Part shown: piece by piece, positions 1 through 8,388 of the stretch | Numbering within the stretch: the first letter of the stretch is position 1 | Layout: every line of letters starts with the position of its first letter | From: Haloferula sp. BvORR071 | GTDB taxonomy: Bacteria > Verrucomicrobiota > Verrucomicrobiia > Verrucomicrobiales > Akkermansiaceae | DNA length: 64,000 nt | Reading direction: 5' to 3' | NCBI RefSeq assembly: GCF_000739615.1 | Contig: NZ_BATP01000002.1 | Coordinates: forward strand, 30,387-94,386 | The notes under the pieces: generated by a model | Databases searched by the model: none | What the model was told of the DNA's origin: nothing | Seen by the model: the letters and a program-made list of their open reading frames with translations, nothing else | Program-made: the position numbers and the translations under genes

Positions 1-1744
1 CCAAGGCCGCCTGCGCGGTGATCGTCTGGCCTTCGGCAACCGCGGTCAGGCTGGTGAGGTTCACCTCCTGCGGCCAGTGGTAGTCGCCCTTGGTGCGCAG
101 GATCAGTGGCGGGGTGTCCTGGCGGACGTATTCAAAGGAGGGGATATCGAAGTTGCCTTGGTGTGGCTCAGCCGCGAAGGCCCCGCTGCCCTGCCAGCTC
201 CCGGTGGCGTTCATGCCGGTCGGCAGCTCGACCCCGGCCGCCATCGACCACGGCGTGAGCCGCTCGGGCCGGAAGCCTTCGAAGTTCGCAGTGGCCTCGT
301 AGGTCTTGCCTGTTAGATCGAGCGCGTAGGTGGCGCGCAGGCCGTCGCTGCCGAGCGTTCCGCCGAGCTTGCCGTCCGGCGTCCACTTCACTTCTCCGGC
401 CAGCGAGGGAGCATCCTTCTCCGGGGAGAGCAGCCAGGTCGCACTGGCGGAGCGGATCTTCTCCGGGCCCATGTCGGCCTTGGCGTCCAGGGTCAGCGCG
501 GAAGCGGGCAGGGGTTTGGCCTCCGGCGGCGCGAAGTGGAACTTCTGGTTCAGCGCGGCATAGAGCGGAGAGAGCTGCGGCACCTTGAGTTTCGTGTTCG
601 CCTCGAAGTCGGTCCAAGTCCCGCTCGTCAGGTCCCGCCAGTGCAAATCGCCCTCGCCAGTCAGAGTGGAATCGAGCGCCGCGACCGAGAAGTTGAGCTT
701 GCCGTCGCTGCCGCTTTTGCTCGCCTCATACTTGAGGTTGGCAACCCGCCAGTCCTCGTAGCGGATGTCGGAAAGTTCGGCCTTGGCCGTCGCCAGCCAC
801 TCGATCGGCTTCTTTTGGAAATCGATGAACTCGGCATCCAGGCTGCGCAAGGTGGCCTCCACCGGCAAGCCGAAGGCGAAGTTCTTGGCCGCCTCGTGCA
901 AGGGCAGGGGAGCTCCCTCCATCCGCAGGTGACCCCGGGTCGTGGTGCCGTCTAGCACCAGCCGGGAGTCCTCGATCCGCACTACGCCCGCGGCAGACAT
1001 CCCGCCGGACTTGGGCATGCCGATCAGCAGATTGTCGATGCCGACCCGTGGTGAGAAATCGAAGCGGTTGAGGTAGAGGCTGTCCTCCTTCCAGGTGATC
1101 ACCGAGTCCTGCGCCTCCAGCGCATAGCCGGGACCCGCTGCGATGGTGCCGAGCTTGAGGACGAAATCATCGCTGCCCGGCGCATGGCCGAAGTTGGTGG
1201 TATCCAGCGTCACCAGCTTTTCGTCCCCGCGCAGGACCTGGAGACGCAGGTCGGCGGCACCCAAGTCCAGTGGCAGCAGGAACTTCCGTGTCTTGCGAAG
1301 GGATTCTGCCAGCACATCCGGATCGAAGGGCTTCTCCGGCTCATTCGGATCCTTCGGCGGCGCGGCCGCGAGGTCGATCACCGCGTCGATTCGCCGGACC
1401 TTCACGCCTTCCAGCACCGCATTCCAGTCGCCCTTCAGGACTCGGGTGACCTTGTAGAGCGGCTCCACCGCATCGATCTCCAGCTTGCGCACGGCCCCGC
1501 CGCTCAGGGACAGCTTCTCGACCCGGATCCCGCCGAGCAGGGTGCCTTGAAGGGTGAAGTCCGCCTTCATGTTGGACTTCGTCAGGGCCTGCTCGATGCC
1601 GATCTTGCCGAGCCAGCGCCAGCCCGGGCCGTTCAGCCAGACCAGAAAGGCGGCGAAGAGCAGCAGGAGCACCCCAAACCTCCTCCGCCAGCGACGCGGC
1701 TTCTTCGTTTTCTTCTCCGGTGCTGCTTCCTCCTCGCGGCTCAT
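1..1744 (-). CDS. TamB/AsmA-like envelope protein, 5' part (partial)
   Basis: The reading frame is open from an ATG at 1744 to the window edge, about 581 codons with no stop. Residues 1-20 are charged and rich in Lys/Arg (KKTKKPRRWRRRF). A single hydrophobic segment at about 24-37 (VLLLLFAAFLVWL) follows, the usual inner-membrane anchor of AsmA/TamB-type proteins. After it come long beta-rich stretches with repeated phrases such as LQGTLLGGIRVEKLSLSGG and alternating hydrophobics, as in the beta-taco groove of TamB/YhdP-like lipid-transfer proteins. The family assignment rests on architecture only. The likely role is bridging inner and outer membranes for lipid or outer-membrane-protein traffic. 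It is transcribed divergently from the channel gene at 1844, with 99 bp between them. The C-terminus, where a DUF490 domain would lie, is outside the window. Confidence 0.72.
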   Translation of the reverse strand, partial: MSREEEAAPEKKTKKPRRWRRRFGVLLLLFAAFLVWLNGPGWRWLGKIGIEQALTKSNMKADFTLQGTLLGGIRVEKLSLSGGAVRKLEIDAVEPLYKVTRVLKGDWNAVLEGVKVRRIDAVIDLAAAPPKDPNEPEKPFDPDVLAESLRKTRKFLLPLDLGAADLRLQVLRGDEKLVTLDTTNFGHAPGSDDFVLKLGTIAAGPGYALEAQDSVITWKEDSLYLNRFDFSPRVGIDNLLIGMPKSGGMSAAGVVRIEDSRLVLDGTTTRGHLRMEGAPLPLHEAAKNFAFGLPVEATLRSLDAEFIDFQKKPIEWLATAKAELSDIRYEDWRVANLKYEASKSGSDGKLNFSVAALDSTLTGEGDLHWRDLTSGTWTDFEANTKLKVPQLSPLYAALNQKFHFAPPEAKPLPASALTLDAKADMGPEKIRSASATWLLSPEKDAPSLAGEVKWTPDGKLGGTLGSDGLRATYALDLTGKTYEATANFEGFRPERLTPWSMAAGVELPTGMNATGSWQGSGAFAAEPHQGNFDIPSFEYVRQDTPPLILRTKGDYHWPQEVNLTSLTAVAEGQTITAQAAL

Positions 1745-1795
1745 GATTCGATCACGCGGTTAAGTCCTCGCGTTTTGGCGCCAAATGGTCAACGA

Positions 1796-1823
1796 TTGCT
1801 GTTCCTGCGTGCCATTTTAAAAT
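1796..1823 (+). promoter_or_regulatory. candidate sigma-70 promoter of the K+ channel gene
   Basis: TTGCTG (1796-1801) and TAAAAT (1818-1823) are separated by 16 bp and lie 21 bp before the channel ATG, in the AT-richer divergent gap. Boxes were matched by eye only; there is no independent support. Confidence 0.3.
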
Positions 1824-1843
1824 CCGTTAGGCATACTAACACA

Positions 1844-2665
1844 ATGGCGGGACCGGAACAAGCACGCTCATCACGCCGCGAACGCTGGCGGGAAATCGTC
1901 TTCGAGGCCGAGACTCCGGAAGGCCGCCGCTTCGACGTGACCCTTCTCTGGTTCATCGGCTTGAGCGTGCTGGCCGTGGTCCTCGAGAGTGTGCCCTCGA
2001 TCGCCGCGAAATACGGCATCTTTCTCCGTACCATTGAGTGGATTTTTACCGGCATCTTCACGGTGGAATTCATCTTCCGGCTTTACGTGGTGCGCCACCC
2101 GCTGCGCTACGCCCGCAGCTTCTACGGAATCGTGGATATCCTCTCGGTGCTGCCAGCCTATCTGACCCTCTTCTTCCCGGGCTTCCAGTCCCTGCAGGTG
2201 ATCCGGATCCTGCGCATGCTGCGGATGTTCCGGGTCTTCAAGATGGTCCGCCATGTCAATGGCGCCGAGCTGCTGGTCCGCGCCCTCTACGCCGCCCGGG
2301 CGAAAATCACCGTCTTCTTCAGCTTCATGCTGGCGATCACCGTCATTTTCGGGACCCTGATGTACCTCGTCGAGGGCCCGGAGAGCGGCTTCGACAGCAT
2401 CCCGACCTCGATCTACTGGGCGATAGTCACCATCACCACCCTCGGTTTCGGGGATATCACCCCGGACACGGTGCTGGGCCGGATGCTGACTTCCGTCCTT
2501 GTCCTGGTCGGCTACGCCATCATCGCCGTCCCGACCGGGATCGTCAGCTCGGAAATCTCCAAGCTGGACGGCTGTGACGATACCGACGCCTGCCCCTCCT
2601 GCGGGGTCCACGGCCACCTCCCGGATGCCCGCTTCTGCCGCCGCTGCGGCGCTCCGATGGCATGA
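1844..2665 (+). CDS. voltage-gated potassium channel with C-terminal zinc ribbon
   Basis: A 273-residue Kv-type six-helix channel. S1 is about 31-50, S2 66-83, S3 98-111. S4 is about 118-136 with regularly spaced arginines (RILRMLRMFRVFK). S5 is about 155-176, the pore filter TLGFGD is at 199-204, and S6 is about 215-235. The filter matches the K+ signature TxGYGD with Phe for Tyr, which is common in bacterial channels. The protein ends in a four-cysteine zinc ribbon (C250, C253, C265, C268), which is unusual for this family. The frame stays open upstream to 1184, but that stretch is antisense to the neighbouring gene, so I chose the ATG at 1844, just after the AT-rich promoter region. Predicted role: K+ flux across the inner membrane gated by voltage. 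Confidence 0.88.
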   Translation: MAGPEQARSSRRERWREIVFEAETPEGRRFDVTLLWFIGLSVLAVVLESVPSIAAKYGIFLRTIEWIFTGIFTVEFIFRLYVVRHPLRYARSFYGIVDILSVLPAYLTLFFPGFQSLQVIRILRMLRMFRVFKMVRHVNGAELLVRALYAARAKITVFFSFMLAITVIFGTLMYLVEGPESGFDSIPTSIYWAIVTITTLGFGDITPDTVLGRMLTSVLVLVGYAIIAVPTGIVSSEISKLDGCDDTDACPSCGVHGHLPDARFCRRCGAPMA

Positions 2666-2853
2666 ATTGGCGGGCTTTTGCGGCCCCTGAGACCGCATCG
2701 TCAATACCGCGTGGGTACCCGCGACGGGAATCCTTTCCGATGCTTGGTCGGTAGGTTGACAAAGGGGGAGACGCTTGACCAATGTGCCAGAGCCGGGACG
2801 CGCACAATGCCGTCCCGACCTTTCAATTGATTTTCTAAAGGCCCCGAAAACCC

Positions 2854-4503
2854 GTGTTCTCTAACGAAGACTACCTGGCTGACCTGCTCGTCGAGGCAGG
2901 TGCCGTCGCACCCGAATCGGTTGATCAAGCCCGTCGCAAGGGCGGCTCGCTCATTGACCACCTTCTGGCAGATACCGATCTCTCGGAAACCACGGTCTGC
3001 GCCGTTTTGGCCCAGAATGCCGGGCTTGATACCGTCGATATCGGTGACATGGCGATCCCGCCGAACGTCGCCAGCGCGATCCCGGACGACATCGCCCGCC
3101 GCTATAAGGCCATTCCGGTCCACGATGACGGCGTCTACCTGACCGTTGCGGTCGTCGATCCCTTCAATTTCGATACGATGGACAGCCTGCCCCAGGTGCT
3201 GGGGCGGGAGGTTAACTTTGTCTGCGCCCCGGCCAAGCAGGTCCGGAACATCCTCAAGGCGATCTACGGTGCCAATGATAGCGGCGGACTGGATATCTCC
3301 GGCGGCCACGAGGTCGAGTCTTCCGACAGCGACGCGCCGATCATCCGGTTGGTGCAGAACCTCCTGACGGAGGCCATGCGGAACCGCTGTTCGGACATTC
3401 ACATCGAGCCCCTCGAGACCTCGGTCCGGATCCGCTATCGCATCGACGGCAAGCTGATCGAGGTGGACAACCACCCGAAAAAGCTGCTGCCGGCCATCAT
3501 CGCCCGTCTCAAGGTGATGAGCGGCTCGATGTCGATCGCCGAAAAGCGCCTGCCGCAGGACGGCCGTATCCAGGTCAAGACCGCGGAGAAGGAAATCGAC
3601 CTTCGTGTTTCTTCCGTCCCGTCAAACCACGGCGAGTCGATCGTCATGCGTATCCTTGACAAGTCGGCCCTTGTGCTCGGCTTGCCGGAACTGGGCTTCT
3701 TCTCGGACGACCAGGCGACTTTCGAGGGCCTGATCGGCCTGCCGGACGGCATCATTCTAGTCACCGGCCCCACCGGTTCCGGCAAGACCACCACGCTCTA
3801 TGCCTGCTTGAACGTCATCAACAAGCCGGACAAGAAGATCATCACCGTGGAAGACCCGGTCGAATACGAGCTTCCCGGCATCAACCAGGTGATGGTCAAG
3901 ACGGACATCGGCATGACCTTCGCGGCGGCCCTTCGCGCCATGCTCCGCCAGGCGCCGAACATCATCATGATCGGGGAAATTCGTGACGCGGAAACGGCGA
4001 ACATCGCCATCAACGCGTCGCTTACCGGTCACTTGGTGCTCTCCACCCTCCACACCAACGATGCGCCCTCCGCAGTCGCCCGTCTCGCGGACATCGGCAT
4101 CAAGCGCTTCCTCATTGCTTCGGCGGTGCGCGCGGTGCTCGCCCAGCGTCTGGTCCGCAAGCTCTGCCCGGTCTGCAAGGCCCCGGTGGACCTGACCGAC
4201 AAAGAGGCCCGCGCCCTGCGCTTCGACAACCGCGGCAGCGACACCTCCTCGGTCATGGGCCCGGTGGGCTGCGAAAAGTGCCGCGGCAACGGCTTCCGCG
4301 GCCGTGCCGGTATCTTCGAGCTTTTCCAGATCGACGACGAGGTGCGTCACATGATCAACGAAAACCTGACCTCCAGCCAACTGCGCAAGCGCGCCCGCGA
4401 ACTGGGCATGCGCACGCTGCGCGACGACGGGATCCGCAAGGTTCTCTCCGGCATGACCTCGGCCGATGAAGTCATCCACGTCACCATGTCCGACCTCGAC
4501 TAA
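2854..4503 (+). CDS. PilB/GspE-family assembly ATPase (first copy)
   Basis: A 549-residue type IV pilus/type II secretion extension ATPase. An MshEN-like N-terminal domain (about 1-150) precedes the T2SSE ATPase domain (about 160-549). Visible motifs are Walker A GPTGSGKTTT (about 305-314), the Asp box VEDPVEY, the Walker B region IGEIRD (about 374), the His box TGHLVLSTLHTND, and a four-Cys zinc motif CPVC...CEKC (about 438-475). The stretch before Walker B reads RQAPNIIMIGEIRD, where most family members have RQDPD. The start is a GTG at 2854 with a weak ribosome site. It is followed after 59 bp by a second, divergent ATPase and then by platform and pseudopilin genes, so all four are probably one operon powering fibre assembly at the inner membrane. 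Confidence 0.92.
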   Translation: MFSNEDYLADLLVEAGAVAPESVDQARRKGGSLIDHLLADTDLSETTVCAVLAQNAGLDTVDIGDMAIPPNVASAIPDDIARRYKAIPVHDDGVYLTVAVVDPFNFDTMDSLPQVLGREVNFVCAPAKQVRNILKAIYGANDSGGLDISGGHEVESSDSDAPIIRLVQNLLTEAMRNRCSDIHIEPLETSVRIRYRIDGKLIEVDNHPKKLLPAIIARLKVMSGSMSIAEKRLPQDGRIQVKTAEKEIDLRVSSVPSNHGESIVMRILDKSALVLGLPELGFFSDDQATFEGLIGLPDGIILVTGPTGSGKTTTLYACLNVINKPDKKIITVEDPVEYELPGINQVMVKTDIGMTFAAALRAMLRQAPNIIMIGEIRDAETANIAINASLTGHLVLSTLHTNDAPSAVARLADIGIKRFLIASAVRAVLAQRLVRKLCPVCKAPVDLTDKEARALRFDNRGSDTSSVMGPVGCEKCRGNGFRGRAGIFELFQIDDEVRHMINENLTSSQLRKRARELGMRTLRDDGIRKVLSGMTSADEVIHVTMSDLD

Positions 4504-4524
4504 GCCGGATCCGGCCAATCGTTC

Positions 4525-4553
4525 ATCTCAAATTTCTAATCTCAGATTTCAAA
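4525..4553. repeat. AT-rich intergenic repeat, copy 1
   Basis: An AT-rich stretch in GC-rich surroundings, lying in the gap between the two ATPase genes. It shares ATCTCAAATTT with a second AT-rich stretch at 14594-14628 and has similar internal AGATTT-AAA words. It may be a dispersed repeat family. Confidence 0.45.
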
Positions 4554-4562
4554 ACCCGGATC

Positions 4563-6236
4563 ATGGATAGCAACCAGATCGTCGAACTCTTCATCAGCCG
4601 CGGGCTCATCGACCGCTCGCTCGGCCAAGACATTCTCCACGAGGTGGAAAACAGCGGCAAGGAGGCCGCTGAAATCCTCGCCGACTTCCAGGTCATCAAT
4701 CATCGCGACGACGTCTGGCCGGTGGTTGCCTCCGAGTTGGGGTCCCACCTAGTGGAACTGCGTAACTGGAATCCCTCCGAGCAACTGCTGGCGCTGGTTC
4801 CCGCCGGCATGGCCCGCCTGCACGGCGCGCTCCCGGTTCATTTCGATGCCGAGGGCCTGCACATCGCGCTGGTGGATCCGATGAATCCCCAGACCTTGGA
4901 AGACCTGCGCTTCGCCTTGGGCCGCGAGGTCGTCCTCGCGATTGCTCCGGACTACCTCGTAGAGCAGAAGATCAACGAGTGCTACGGTGGCGAGGGCAAG
5001 GCAATGGATGACATCCTCCAGCAGCTCCAGACCGGCGTGGACGCCGCGATGAGCGCGGCGGACATGGAAGCGGAAGCCAACTCCGCACCGATCATCCGCT
5101 ACGTGGATCTGGTGCTTTTCCAAGCTATCAAGGAGCGCGCCTCGGACATCCACTTCGAGCCCTTCGAAAAGGACTTCAAGATCCGCTACCGGGTGGACGG
5201 CTCGCTCTACGAAATGGCCCCGCCGCCGGTGCATCTCGCCGTAGCGATCACTTCGCGTATCAAGGTGATGTCCAATATGAACATCGCCGAGCGTCGCGTC
5301 CCGCAGGACGGCCGTATCGTGAAGCAGGTGGGTGACCGTCAGGTGGACATGCGCGTTTCGACGCTGCCTACCCAATACGGCGAGTCTATCGTGCTCCGCG
5401 TTCTTGACCGCTCCTCGGTGAACCTCTCGCTGGAGGCGCTTGCGATGCCGCCGGCCATTTACGAATACATCTGCGACACGATCGAGAAGCCGAACGGGAT
5501 CTTCATCGTCACGGGTCCGACCGGTGCGGGCAAGACCACGACGCTCTACGCCGCGTTGGCCCGGATCAACACCATCGATTCCAAGCTCCTCACCGCCGAG
5601 GATCCGGTGGAATACGACATCGACGGGATCATCCAAATCCCGGTCAACGAGGCGATCGGCATGACCTTCCCCCGGGTTCTCCGAGCCTTCCTCCGCCAAG
5701 ACCCGGACCGGATCATGGTGGGGGAGATGCGTGACATGGATACCGCCCAGATCGCTATTCAGGCCTCGCTCACGGGTCACTTGGTGCTCTCCACCCTGCA
5801 CACCAACGACGCACCCGGCGCGGTGACCCGTCTGGTGGACATGGGCTGTGAGCCCTTCCTGGTGGCGGCTTCGCTCGAAGGCGTTCTTGCTCAGCGGCTT
5901 GTCCGAACCATTTGCAAGTCTTGCAAAGCCTCGTATGAGCCGAATGAGAGCATCCTGACCCAGCTGGGCATCGCCGTGCATGAGATCGGCGACAAGGATT
6001 TCTTCACCGGTCGCGGCTGCGAGGTTTGCGGCAACTCTGGCTACAAGGGCCGGAAGGGCCTTTACGAGCTGCTTGATATCACGGACCCGATCCGGGAACT
6101 AATCACTGACCGGGCGCCCTCGGTGGTGATCAAGCAGAAGGCGATGGAGCTGGGGATGCTGACCCTCCGCGAGGACGGCCTGCGGAACATTTACCTCGGC
6201 CACACCACCATCGAAGAAGTGCTGAAATACACCTGA
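4563..6236 (+). CDS. PilB/GspE-family assembly ATPase (second copy)
   Basis: A 557-residue paralogue of the preceding gene with the same plan. An MshEN-like N-terminus (about 1-160) precedes Walker A GPTGAGKTTT (about 318-327), the Asp box AEDPVEY, RQDPDRIMVGEMRD around the Walker B strand (about 380-392), the His box TGHLVLSTLHTND, and zinc cysteines CKSC...CEVC (about 449-490). Unlike the first copy it keeps the RQDPD box but has Met in GEMRD. Starts at ATG 4563 with no clear Shine-Dalgarno. Two consecutive extension ATPases with no PilT-like retraction ATPase beside them suggest either a heteromeric motor or separate ATPases for different fibres. Confidence 0.92.
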   Translation: MDSNQIVELFISRGLIDRSLGQDILHEVENSGKEAAEILADFQVINHRDDVWPVVASELGSHLVELRNWNPSEQLLALVPAGMARLHGALPVHFDAEGLHIALVDPMNPQTLEDLRFALGREVVLAIAPDYLVEQKINECYGGEGKAMDDILQQLQTGVDAAMSAADMEAEANSAPIIRYVDLVLFQAIKERASDIHFEPFEKDFKIRYRVDGSLYEMAPPPVHLAVAITSRIKVMSNMNIAERRVPQDGRIVKQVGDRQVDMRVSTLPTQYGESIVLRVLDRSSVNLSLEALAMPPAIYEYICDTIEKPNGIFIVTGPTGAGKTTTLYAALARINTIDSKLLTAEDPVEYDIDGIIQIPVNEAIGMTFPRVLRAFLRQDPDRIMVGEMRDMDTAQIAIQASLTGHLVLSTLHTNDAPGAVTRLVDMGCEPFLVAASLEGVLAQRLVRTICKSCKASYEPNESILTQLGIAVHEIGDKDFFTGRGCEVCGNSGYKGRKGLYELLDITDPIRELITDRAPSVVIKQKAMELGMLTLREDGLRNIYLGHTTIEEVLKYT

Positions 6237-6319
6237 AACTGGCCATACCGTGAGAATTTTGAGTCGCCAGCTTGCATTTCGGCGATCACAGTCCAATCAC
6301 TCGATTTAAAAACAACCCC

Positions 6320-7609
6320 ATGCCCCAATTCCAATTCACCGCCGCCGATGCCAAGGGCGAGCAGATGTCCGGCACGATCGAATCGACGAACGAAGCTGAG
6401 GCCATCCAGCAACTCCGCTCCCAAGGCTACTACCCCTTGCAGGTTGTCGAGGCAGGCAAGGGTAAGCTCGCGAAGAAGGCCGCCAAGAAGGGCAAGCCAG
6501 CCAAGGGTGCCGTTGACAAGAGCAAGGGTACCACTGGCGGCCGCATCAAGCCGAAGCTGCTGATGATCTTCACCCGCCAGCTCGCGACCCTGATCGATTC
6601 GGGCCTGCCGTTGCTGCGCGGCCTGACCGTGCTGGCCAAGCAGGAGCCGAATCTCGTGCTCAAGGGCACCATCGGTGCCTTGGCGGACTCGGTGCAATCC
6701 GGTTCAACCTTCTCCGAAGCGCTGGCCCAGCACCCGAAGATCTTCAACAAGCTCTACGTGAACATGGTCAAGGCCGGTGAGCTTGGCGGTGTGCTCGAAG
6801 TCGTGCTCGTCCGTCTTGCGGAGTACCAGGAAAAGGCCCATAAGTTGAAGAACAAGATCGTCTCGGCGATGGTCTATCCGGTGATCGTGATGTTCATCGC
6901 CGTCGCCATCTTGATCTTCCTGATGCTCTTCATCGTGCCGAAGTTCGAGTCGATGTTCCAAGAACTGGGCAGCGCCGAACTTCCGATGATCTCGCAGGTC
7001 GTCTTCGGCACCTCGAAGTTCTTCCTGAACGCGACGATCAAGCCGATCCCGAACGTTGTCTGGGTCTTCGTCGTCTTCGGTATCATTGCCTTCTTCTTCA
7101 ACATGTGGGGCAAGACCAAGGGCGGCCGCCGCACGATCGACTCCTTGAAGTTGAAGTTGCCGATCTTCGGTGACATCCAGCGCAAGTCGGCCATCGCCCG
7201 CTTCTCCCGCACGCTCGGCACCTTGGTGACCTCCGGTGTTCCGATCCTCCAAGCCCTCAACATTACCCGCGACACCGCCGGTAACGTCGTCGTTTCCGAC
7301 GCTATCGAGAAGGTCCACGAGGCGGTCAAGGAAGGGGAATCGATCGTGACCCCGCTGCAGGCTGCCGGCAGCGTCTTCCCCTCGATGGTTATCTCGATGG
7401 TGGACGTGGGTGAAGAAACCGGCCAGCTCCCGGAAATGCTTCTGAAGGTGGCGGACGTCTACGACGATGAAGTGGACAACGCCGTGACTGCGCTTACCTC
7501 TATCTTGGAGCCGATCATGATCGTCATCCTGGCCCTCGTTGTGGGTGCCGTGGTGTTCGCGCTGTTCCTGCCGCTGATCAAGATCATCTCCGAAATGGGC
7601 AACATGTAA
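6320..7609 (+). CDS. PilC/GspF-family inner-membrane platform protein
   Basis: A 429-residue type II secretion F-domain protein. A short N-terminal segment (PQFQFTAADAKGEQMSGTIE) and a Lys-rich linker (about 50-75) precede two T2SSF repeats, at roughly 85-210 and 290-410. Hydrophobic segments are visible near 195-215 (VIVMFIAVAILIFLMLFIV), 240-262 and 395-420 (IMIVILALVVGAVVFALFLPL). It is the polytopic platform on which the PilB-type hexamer acts. The start is ATG 6320; an upstream in-frame codon at 6272 would add residues unlike the family. It lies 83 bp after the second ATPase and 62 bp before the pseudopilin, as expected of one operon. Confidence 0.92.
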   Translation: MPQFQFTAADAKGEQMSGTIESTNEAEAIQQLRSQGYYPLQVVEAGKGKLAKKAAKKGKPAKGAVDKSKGTTGGRIKPKLLMIFTRQLATLIDSGLPLLRGLTVLAKQEPNLVLKGTIGALADSVQSGSTFSEALAQHPKIFNKLYVNMVKAGELGGVLEVVLVRLAEYQEKAHKLKNKIVSAMVYPVIVMFIAVAILIFLMLFIVPKFESMFQELGSAELPMISQVVFGTSKFFLNATIKPIPNVVWVFVVFGIIAFFFNMWGKTKGGRRTIDSLKLKLPIFGDIQRKSAIARFSRTLGTLVTSGVPILQALNITRDTAGNVVVSDAIEKVHEAVKEGESIVTPLQAAGSVFPSMVISMVDVGEETGQLPEMLLKVADVYDDEVDNAVTALTSILEPIMIVILALVVGAVVFALFLPLIKIISEMGNM

Positions 7610-7671
7610 GGGCGACAAGCGGGGCTCCGCTATCGGTCGCCCCGCACCCGCAAAAACCCGATCAATTACCC

Positions 7672-8229
7672 ATGAAAATCCAAAAGTCACGCCGCCCGGC
7701 CAAGGGCTTCAGCTTGATGGAGCTGGTGGTCGTTGTCTCCATCATCGTCGTGCTCGCAGCCCTGACCTTGGGCGCGCTCAATATGATCCGCGGCAAGCAA
7801 GCCCGGGACACGGCTCTGGTGCAGATCAATCTGCTCGCTCATGCCTTGGCGGATTACAATCTGGAGAACCGGACCTATCCGACCAACGCTGACCCCGAAG
7901 GGGCGAAGGGCGATGAGGTGCTCTACAAGGCCCTCTTCTACGACGGTTTCGAGGCCAAGGAAAACGACCAGAAGGGCGGCGCAAGGATCTACTTGGCCGA
8001 ACTCGACCCGCAGAACAACACCAAGGGTGGTCAGGCTTGGATCCAAGGCACCGGTGCCCAAGCAAAGATCGTCGATCCCTGGGGGAATCCCTACCGTTAT
8101 CGTTCCGGCGATTCGTCGGCTGCCAAAAACCCGGATTTCGACATCTGGTCGGCTGGCCCCGATGGCAAGACCAACACGGATCCCAAGAATGCCGCTTGCT
8201 TGGACGACATCAAGAATTGGTCGAACTGA
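7672..8229 (+). CDS. GspG-like type II secretion/type IV pilus pseudopilin
   Basis: A 185-residue prepilin. A basic leader of 12 residues ends in Gly and is followed by FSLMELVVVVSIIVVLAAL, the class III prepilin-peptidase site (cleavage G12-F13, Glu at mature +5) and membrane helix. The C-terminal half has the GspG-type pattern: a PTNADPEG region, a VDPWGNPYRY motif near 135-145, and SAGPDGKTNTDP, the calcium-loop-like segment of major pseudopilins. It is the last gene of the operon and is followed directly by an intrinsic terminator. No prepilin peptidase gene is in the window, so processing must use one encoded elsewhere. It could be the main subunit of the fibre built by the upstream ATPase and platform proteins. 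Confidence 0.9.
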   Translation: MKIQKSRRPAKGFSLMELVVVVSIIVVLAALTLGALNMIRGKQARDTALVQINLLAHALADYNLENRTYPTNADPEGAKGDEVLYKALFYDGFEAKENDQKGGARIYLAELDPQNNTKGGQAWIQGTGAQAKIVDPWGNPYRYRSGDSSAAKNPDFDIWSAGPDGKTNTDPKNAACLDDIKNWSN

Positions 8230-8265
8230 GGACCTCCACGAGGACTTCTCTGGATGAATATTCTG

Positions 8266-8296
8266 CCGGCGGCCTTCGGGCCGCCGGTTTTGTTTT
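8266..8296 (+). terminator. Rho-independent terminator of the pilus/secretion operon
   Basis: A perfect 9-bp GC stem (8266-8274 with 8279-8287) closes a TTCG tetraloop and is followed by TTTGTTTT. It lies 36 bp after the pseudopilin stop, on the same strand. Confidence 0.92.
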
Positions 8297-8388
8297 GGGA
8301 GCGCCGGAAATCCGCAGCAAGATATCCGCGTCTTGGCTTCGCTTTACGCTCGACGCGCGTGAATCGCGTGGCCTTTTTCGCCGCAGCA

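Noticed and set aside
1184..1843. A 493-codon version of the channel gene starting far upstream.
   Set aside because: The extra 220 codons are antisense to the TamB/AsmA-like gene and cross the divergent promoter region.
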